A DNA stretch of 64,000 bases. It comes from Orientallactaga sibirica (Eukaryota > Chordata > Mammalia > Rodentia > Dipodidae). The stretch lies in assembly GCA_036365145.1 (NCBI GenBank), contig JAEOAD010000040.1, positions 17,363,501 to 17,427,500 of the forward strand. Direction: 5' to 3'. Within the stretch, counting starts at the first letter, position 1, and the number at the start of each line of letters is the position of its first letter. The notes beneath the pieces are model-generated. The model was not told the DNA's origin, did not search any database, and saw only the letters and a list, made by a program, of their open reading frames with translations. Of the stretch, positions 57,206-64,000 are shown piece by piece. A program made the position numbers and the translations under genes.

Positions 57206-57965
57206 TCAGCAGTCTTTTCTTTGACACTCTTCCCCAGTGAAAGGAGGCACCACACCCAACCCCTTCCAGAGCTCCCCCATCCCATGGGGCAGCCCACACG
57301 CGTGGATCTGGGTGGGATGAAGATTGAGCTATGAGTGGAACATTAGAAAATCTGTTCTTCATAGACACAGGGACAGTGACTCATCGGGCTACTCTTTGAA
57401 TGCTGATCAAAGGCTGAACTCATCTGGCTCCCCTACACCTTCTGGGCTGGCAGCCAGCTCAGGCCAAGGCTCTGCTCTCATTCTCAGGTGCCTGGCTTCC
57501 AGCCTTCCTGATCTGCTGTTTCCCTGTGATCTCTTAACCCCTCTGTGATCCTGCACTTCCATCCCTCTGCTGGCGCCCTTCCCATATCGTTCTGGTGGCC
57601 CTCAGAGAGCATTGTTCCACTGTGAATCAACTCTCCCCACACACGGCCTGCTCTCTGAGCCCAAACACTCCCTTCTCTGCAGCTCTGCTAGGAGGTTTCC
57701 CCTTGCTACTCCCAGGGCATCCTTTTCCACCCTCATGCAAAAACCTCTTCTCCTTTCGAGTTCAGGACATTCTCGCAAATACTATTCTGGTCTGTCCTTC
57801 CCCTCTGAGTTGGTGGTTTTGCTCTTCTTTCCAACTTCCTGCTCTTTCTCTCTCTGTTCATCTGTATGCCGCTGTCTTAATGTTTGCTTTGTGGTGGGGA
57901 GGGTCATTTAAGGGAGTGGTTAGCTGGGGCCAAAGGGGGACTTCATCAAAGAGATAAGCCCATGA
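57206..57965. other. Unique C/T-rich DNA, no gene accepted
   Basis: About 0.75 kb SINE-free. The plus-strand frame from 57595 (120 codons) is Ser/Leu/Pro-rich as expected from pyrimidine-rich DNA and is not recognised. Confidence 0.4.
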
Positions 57966-58900
57966 TCGGCTAGAGAGATGGCTTAGCAGTTAAGGTGTTT
58001 GCCTGCTAAGCCAAAGGATCCTGGTTCGACTCTCCAGGACCCACGTAAACCAGATGCACAAGGAGGCGCATGCATCTGGAGTTCGTTTTCAGTGTCTGGA
58101 GGCCCTGGCATGCCCATTCTTTCTCTCTTTGCCTTCTTCTCTCTCTCAAGTAAATAAGTAAGTAAATAAATAAAAGAGATAAGCCCATTATCAAGACGAA
58201 AAATAACTAGGATTGGCAGGGCGTGGTGGCACACACCTTTTAATCCCAGCATTGGGAGACAGAAGTAGGAGGATTGTTATGAGTTCAAGGCCACCCTGAA
58301 ACTACATAGTCTACATAGACTACATAATTCCAGGTCAGCCTGGACTAGAGCAAGACCCTACCTTGAAAAACCAAAAAAAAAAAAAAAATTTAAAAAGATG
58401 AAAAATGAATATGATTGGTGGGGCGTGGTGGCGCACACCTTTAGTCCCAGCACTTGGGAGACAGGGTAGGAGGATTGCTGTGAGTTCGAGGCCAGCCTGG
58501 GAATACAGAGTGAGTTCCAGGTCAGCCTGTGCTAGAGTGAGACCCTTTCTCGAGGAGGGGTGTGGGGGGAAGAATAGCATTGCAACAGGTAGCTCCCAAG
58601 TAAAGAGCTTTTCAGGCAAAAAGAACAGCTCTGGCAGAAGCCTGGATAGGAGGAGGCTTGTTGAGATCCTTGCTTGAGTATTCATAGCAGTTGGAGACGA
58701 AGAGGGAACCCGGGTTGATGGGATGCAATTAAATGTATTTATTTTCGCTACTTTGGTTTTTCGAGGTAGGGTCTCACTTTAGTTCAGGCTGACCTGGAAT
58801 TCACTCTGTAGTCTCAGGCCTGACTCAAACTCATGGCAATCCTCCTATCTCCACCTGCCAAGTGCTGGGATTAAAGGCGTGCACCACCATGCCCTGCTGA
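57966..58900. repeat. SINE cluster
   Basis: B2-like plus (57966-58180), B1 plus (58213-58375, 58415-58555), unique (58556-58750), antisense B1 (58753-58900). Confidence 0.85.
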
Positions 58901-59094
58901 TTATACTTACTTAGAATTAAGGCATGAGTAGGGTGGGAGAATGCAAGAGAAAGAACAGACTTTATTATAAAAGTGAGAAGAGTGGGATGGTGTTGTGGAG
59001 GACTAGGCAAACACTTGGTAGGAGGTTTTGTAAAGGGGAAGAATTATAATGAAAGCAGTATTTTTTGTTTTTTAAAAAATGTTTATTAACTTAA

Positions 59095-59297
59095 AAAAAA
59101 TATATATTATTTATTTAAGAGAGAGAGAGAGAGAGAGAGAGGGAGAATGGGCATGCCAGGATGTCCCGCTACTGCAAATGAACTCCAGATGCATGCACCC
59201 CCTTGTGCCTGTGGCTTACGTGGGTCCTGGAGAATTGAACTGAGATCCTTTGGCTTTTCAGGCAAATGCCTTAACCGCTAAGCCATCTCTCCAGCCC
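59095..59297 (-). mobile_element. B2-like SINE, antisense
   Basis: Head at 59280-59297; long GA run in the CT-rich part. Confidence 0.85.
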
Positions 59298-60199
59298 AAT
59301 AAAAGCAGTTTTTAAAAGTTCATAGTAAGTCTCGTCTGTTGAGGAGATAGAGGAGCAGGAGATGGAGAACTCTGCGGGACACACTGGCTGCAAGGCAACC
59401 AGGAAGTAGGGGCAGAGAAGTGAAACAGGGACCATGCTGTTTGGGAGTTGGGAGAGATGGAGGTCTTGCCTCATGATGGGGGTCTTACAGGTGTTCCATG
59501 ATGCTGGGAGACAGCAGCGTTCAACAGGAACCAAAGTTCTTGGTCTTTTTAACTACCTTGTGAATAAAGAACAAGATATCTTATTTATTTCACGATAGTA
59601 AAAATGACTGACGTTATGTAAGCTTATGATGTTTCCCAAACTGGGTTTTATAGGGGATGGCAACTCTGGGAGATGTTAATAAGGTTCAAGGGAAATGGAA
59701 TGCGTTCTGTGATCAAACAAAGTTGGGAAACACTGCATTGTATGTGATTCATAGAGCCGATTCACATAAACACACACGAGAAATCAGCTTGCTGATATTT
59801 AACCCAGCCTTGTCCACATATACTTGTGCATGCATGTATTTATTCATTCATTAGACAAGCAAGTAGGAAGCACGTGTTATGCTAGTATTTTCCAGACTGT
59901 GTGCTAGCCACTGTCCTGCAGAAGAGAACAAAGAGAGAGAGAGAAAGAGAGAGAGCGTGTATCCTGATCTTACGTGGTTGTGGTCTGGTGTAAGCACCTT
60001 TCTCACCTGTCAGGTTCCACCATTCTGAGGAGCACGTGGGAAGCCTTGGGTGAAGGGTTGTTTCAACATTCCTGCTTGTACTCTGGAATGGAATGATGTG
60101 GAGTGATTGTCTGCCTGCCTGCCCCTCTGCCCTTGTGTTTCTATCTTACAACAATCCCTCCACCTCTTCACGGAGCATTTTCTGCCTCTCCTGCCTGGG

Positions 60200-60320
60200 T
60201 TTGGGGACAGAGCAGATGGCAAGAAAACTTGGGAAGTTGGTGACTCACCCAAGGTTACCCAGCTAGTTAGCTGCAGATTAAGAGCCGGCCCCCAGCCCTT
60301 CTGGGTTTTAGGCTGTATGC
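60200..60320 (+). mobile_element. MIR fragment
   Basis: 'gtgactcacccaaggttacc', 'cagctagttagctgcagatt' follows the MIR 3' half. Confidence 0.5.
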
Positions 60321-60469
60321 TCATTCCATTCTTGATGAGACGGGGCCATTTGAAATGGGGAAAACAAGAAACCTTAAGTAGAGTCAACAGATTGAGTGGA
60401 GACCTGTGATAAAGCTAGTTGAACCAGTATAATAGCAGGACTCCCATCACTCCAGTCACCAGTGTTGGG

Positions 60470-60655
60470 TGCCGCCCAAGTGCTTTCTATGTGTTTCTTT
60501 CATTTCCCCAGTTCTGTGAGGTAGTGATTATTGCCTTGCTCTATGAATTAGGAAGGAAGCTCAGACATGTGAGTAAGGGATCCGTGTTTACAGCTAGTGA
60601 GACGAGCCAAGCTTCCGTCCTAGGCTGCTTTGAGCCCAGACTTCTCGCTTCATTC
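60470..60655 (+). mobile_element. MIR fragment
   Basis: 'aagtgctttctatgtg', 'ttctgtgaggtagtgattattg' and 'gtttacagctagtgag' follow the MIR consensus in order. Confidence 0.5.
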
Positions 60656-60734
60656 GATATTGGGTGAAATGTTTTCTCTGCTTCAAGACTTTCCTTTTGG
60701 AACTAGCTGTCTTTTTTCCTTTCCATTTCAGTCT

Positions 60735-61650
60735 ATCTCCTTTTTGTTTTGTTTTGTTTTGTTTTGTTTTGTTTTGTTTTGTTTGAGATAGGATCTCACT
60801 CTAGCCCAGGCTGACCTGAAACTACACTCTCTAGTCCCAGGCTGGCCTCAACGCAAGGTGATCCTCCTATCTCTGCCTCCTGAGTGCTGGGATTAAAGGT
60901 GTGTGCCACCATGCGTGACTCAGTCTATCTCCTTTGTAAAAACCCTAATCCCGGGTTGGAGAGATAGCTCAATTCTTATTAAAGGCTCTTGCTTGCAAAG
61001 CCTGGGTTCAATTCCCAGCATCCACATAAAGCTAGATGCACAAAGTGGTGCATGCATCTGGAATTTGGTTGCAGTGACAAGAGGCCTGGGCATGCCCATA
61101 TTTTTTTTTCTCTCTCTCTGCTTACAAATAATTTTTTTTTTTAAAAAAACCCTGATCTCAGGCCTTTGATCCCAGCTCTCGGGAGGCAGAAGTAGGAGGA
61201 TTGCTGTGAGTTCGAGGCCACTTTGAGACTACATAGTTAATTCCAGGTTTCCAGGTCAGCCTGGACCAAAGTGAGACCCTACCTCCAAAAAAAAAAAAAA
61301 ATTAATAAGGGCCGGGCATGGTGGCGCCCGCGTTTAATCCCAGCACTTGGGAGGCAGAGGAAAGGAGGCTTGCCAAGAGTTCGAGGCCATCCTAAGACTG
61401 CGTAGTGAATTCCAGGTCAGCCTGAGTTAGAGTGAGACCCTACCTCTAAAAACAAAACAACAAAACAAAAAACAACCAAAAAACTAAACAACAACAATAA
61501 CAAAAAACCCACTAAAACCCTGACCTCAACCAGATGGTGGCACATACCTGTAATCCCAGCACTTGGGAGGCTGAGGCAGGAGGGTCGTTGCAAGTTCCAG
61601 ACCAGCCTGACCTGACATAATGAGACATAGTCTCAAGAAACCAAACAAAA
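60735..61650. repeat. SINE cluster
   Basis: (GTTTT)n plus antisense B1 (60735-60920), B2-like plus (60953-61145), B1 plus (61155-61295, 61312-61455), old B1 plus (61527-61650). Confidence 0.85.
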
Positions 61651-61949
61651 CTTCACGAAATAAAACCTGATTTCAGCAAGGGTTCATTCTCTGGATGCCT
61701 GAGTCAGGGCACTTTCAGCCCGTGTGTCCTGAGGACCTACTGTGTGGAGGAGCTGAGGCTGGAGAGACGGTTCCACAGACTTGGTTCCTGTTCTTGAGGA
61801 ATTGATGAGTGGTGAGAGCGCACAGTAAAACTACACAAAAACAGAGCAGGAAAAAGCCATGCAGTTAGGAGTATAATGCAAATGCAATGAATTAAAATAA
61901 ACTAGGAGAACAGAATGAGAGTGGCTAATTCATTTTTTCTTTTCTGTTT

Positions 61950-63070
61950 TAAAAAATATTTTTATTTATTTATTAGAGATGGGGGGGGGTGGAGAGAGAG
62001 AGAGACAGAGAGTGAGAATGGGCACACCAGGGTCTCTAGCCACCGCAAATGAACTCCAGATGCATGCACCACGATGTTCATCTGGCTAACATGGAACCTA
62101 GAGAATTAAACTTGGGTACTTAGGCTTAACAGGCAAGCACCTTAACCGCTAAGCCATCTCTCTAGCCCTTCTTTCTTTTCTTTAGAGAGAGAGAGAAACA
62201 GGCAGAGAGAGGGGGCGGGGATGGGCACACCAGGGCCTTCAGCTGCTGTGAATGAGTTCCAAATGTATACAACCCCTTGTATGCATATCCCACATTACAT
62301 GCTTGTGTCACTGTGTGTCTGGCTTATGTGGGACCTGGAGATTCAAACATGAGTTCTTAGGCTTCGCAGGTAAGTACCTTAACCACTAAGCCATCTCTCC
62401 AGCCCTTTCTTTTCTTAAAATGTGTAGCTCAGGCTGGCCCTAACTCCTAATCCTCCTGCCTCCGCCTTTTCAGCAATTTCCTACCAGCATGTGCTACCAC
62501 AGCTGGCTCATTTTTCATTTTTTTTTTTTTTTTGGTTTTTCGAGGTAGGGTCTCACTCTGGTCCAGGCTGACCTGGAATTAACTATGTAGTCTCAGGGTG
62601 GCCTCGAACTCTCGGCGATCCTCCTACCTCTGCCTCCCGAGTGCTGGGATTAAAGACATGTGCCACGGCTCTTACATTCTTTCTACCACCTCTTCCACAG
62701 TGGACCCTGAGCCTTGGAAGGTGTGAGAGAGATGTTTCAGTGCTGAATACAATATTTTTTATTTTCAAGGAGACCATGCCCGGCCCTTTTTTTTTTTTTA
62801 ATTTAAAAAAAATTTTTTTTTGGTTTTTCAAAGTAGGGTTTCACTCCAGTCCAGGCTGACCTGGAATTCACTCTGTATTTTCAGGGTGGCCTCAAACTCC
62901 CAGTGATCCTCTTAACTCTGCCTCCTGAATACTGTGATTAAAGGCATGTGCCACCATGCCCGGCCCCCCCTTTTTTTTTAATTAAAAAATTTTTTTTTTT
63001 TTTTGGTTTTTCAAGGTAGGATTTCATTCCAGTCCAGGCTGACCTGGAATTCACTCTGCATTCTCAGCAA
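61950..63070 (-). repeat. SINE cluster
   Basis: Antisense B2-like (61950-62165), antisense B2-like long subtype (62170-62405), old B1 fragment (62415-62515), antisense B1 split at 62667-62775, antisense B1 (62815-62965), antisense B1 fragment (63005-63070). Confidence 0.8.
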
Positions 63071-63254
63071 GACTCCACCTCTCAAAGGCTCCACAACTTT
63101 CCCACATTTCCACCAGATGAGGACCAAGTACTCCAAACACATGAGGCTGTGGGGAACATTTTGTATTGAAATCACCACAGATTGTAAGGAGATAAGAAAA
63201 AAGAAGCAGTGGAATCCTTTGGGGGGGATGCTGCTGTCATTTTGACAAGACTAT

Positions 63255-63540
63255 GATGATGGTGAGTCAGTTACCACCACAGTAGTGCTGCGTAACAAAC
63301 ATCCCCATGAACTTGGCAGCGTACAACAGTCATCATTTATTGTTGTCCGTGAGCCGATGGGTAGTTTTGCTAATCTGAGCCGGACTCACTTGGTCTTGGC
63401 TGAGCCAGCCAGTGTGCCTGTGATCTGCTGTAGGTCAGGGGAGAACCTTTGCCACATTGCCTGGATCTTGTACTATGTTTTCGTGGGGCCAAGTGGATAC
63501 CACTGAACAGCCTCATCTGCTGAGTCACTTTTGTCCCTGG
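63255..63540 (-). mobile_element. Possible ancient mammalian repeat
   Basis: 'gtgctgcgtaacaaacatcccc', 'gaacttggcagcgtacaacag' and 'tcatttattgttgtccgtgag' resemble the reverse complement of an old mammalian LTR-like repeat. Too diverged to name. Confidence 0.35.
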
Positions 63541-63676
63541 CTTGGCCTTATTCTCAGTCACATTCTCATGGAAATTTCAAAGCAGCAAAAGAGGAAGTAG
63601 GAACAAGTAAATCCATTGATACATTTTAGCTTATGTTCAGTTTCCTTCTGTCCTGTTGGTCAAAGCAAGTTAGAAG

Positions 63677-64000
63677 GCTGGAGAGATGGCTTGGTGGTCT
63701 TGCCTGCAAAGCCCAACAACCTGAATTTGATTCCTCAGTTCCCAGATGAACAAAGTGGCCCATGCTTATGCTGTCCATTTGCAGTGGCTGGAGGCCCAGG
63801 CATGCCCATTCTCTCTGTCTCTCTTCTGTCTTTGCTTGTAAATAAATAAATAAATAATCTAGGGTTGGAGAGATGGTTTAGCCTGTGAAGCCTAAGGACC
63901 CCAGTTTGATTTCCCCAGGACCCACGTAAGCCAGATGCAAAAGGAGGCAGGTGTGTCTAGAGTTTGTTTGCAGTGGCTAGCGGCCCTGGTGTGCCCATTC
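63677..64000 (+). repeat. Two B2-like SINEs
   Basis: 63677-63860 and one running off the end from 63863. Confidence 0.85.

Larger units (their letters stand above)
59298..60720. other. Longest rodent-SINE-free stretch, no gene seen
   Basis: About 1.4 kb holding two MIR fragments and an old-repeat trace near 59830-59920. Open frames are short and unrecognised. Confidence 0.45.

Noticed and set aside
57595..57957. 120-codon plus-strand open frame
   Set aside because: Pyrimidine-rich composition alone explains the Leu/Ser/Pro content and lack of stops.
1..64000. CRISPR array, operon or bacterial-type features
   Set aside because: Periodic repeats are microsatellites and SINE tails; the sequence is clearly mammalian.

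Overview
This window looks like mammalian nuclear DNA from a rodent. Almost everything in it is built from two short retroposon families: a 7SL-derived B1-type SINE and a tRNA-derived SINE of the B2 superfamily. The second has an A box close to TGGCTTAGTGG, a B box close to GGTTCGATTCC, a CT-rich stretch and an AATAAATAAA tail. Together with ID-type SINEs, B4-like composites and rodent MaLR-type LTRs, this B2-like consensus suggests a jerboa-type rodent (Dipodidae, 'DIP' SINE). That placement is from memory of the family and needs a library search. I saw no recognisable L1 and no RNA gene other than SINE-embedded pol III promoters. By eye, SINEs cover more than half of the window.

Layout: 0-17 kb is SINE clusters with short unique islands and two MaLR-type LTRs (11.76-12.09 and 14.14-14.76 kb). 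17.1-23.2 kb is a head-to-tail duplication of about 3 kb. 23.2-31.3 kb holds a CTCF-type motif (24.32 kb), a repeat-free AT-rich stretch with a perfect 14-bp RUNX-type palindrome (25.2-26.2 kb), old repeats and a 163-nt pure pyrimidine tract. 31.3-37.2 kb is the only part with a convincing gene signal: a GC-rich CpG-island promoter at 36.0-37.1 kb and a 97-nt open exon with good splice signals on the minus strand at 31820-31916. 37.2-47 kb is SINE clusters and unique islands with a solo LTR nested in an ID SINE. 47.06-54.84 kb is a second, almost identical head-to-tail duplication of about 3.9 kb. 54.8-64 kb is SINEs plus several ancient MIR-type elements.

Gene content: the proposed minus-strand gene has a start codon in a strong context (GCCATGG, 36453-36451) with an in-frame stop just upstream. 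Exon 1 ends at a GAG|GTGAGAC donor at 36348 in phase 1, and the 31916-31820 exon accepts in that phase. I do not recognise the protein, and further exons would lie at lower coordinates or outside the window. The island also has a plausible plus-strand non-coding first exon ending near 36674, so the promoter may be bidirectional. Seven same-strand copies of GGCGTGGC (36441-36584) lie just upstream of the minus-strand ATG. Most long open frames elsewhere are SINE or microsatellite translations and were left out.
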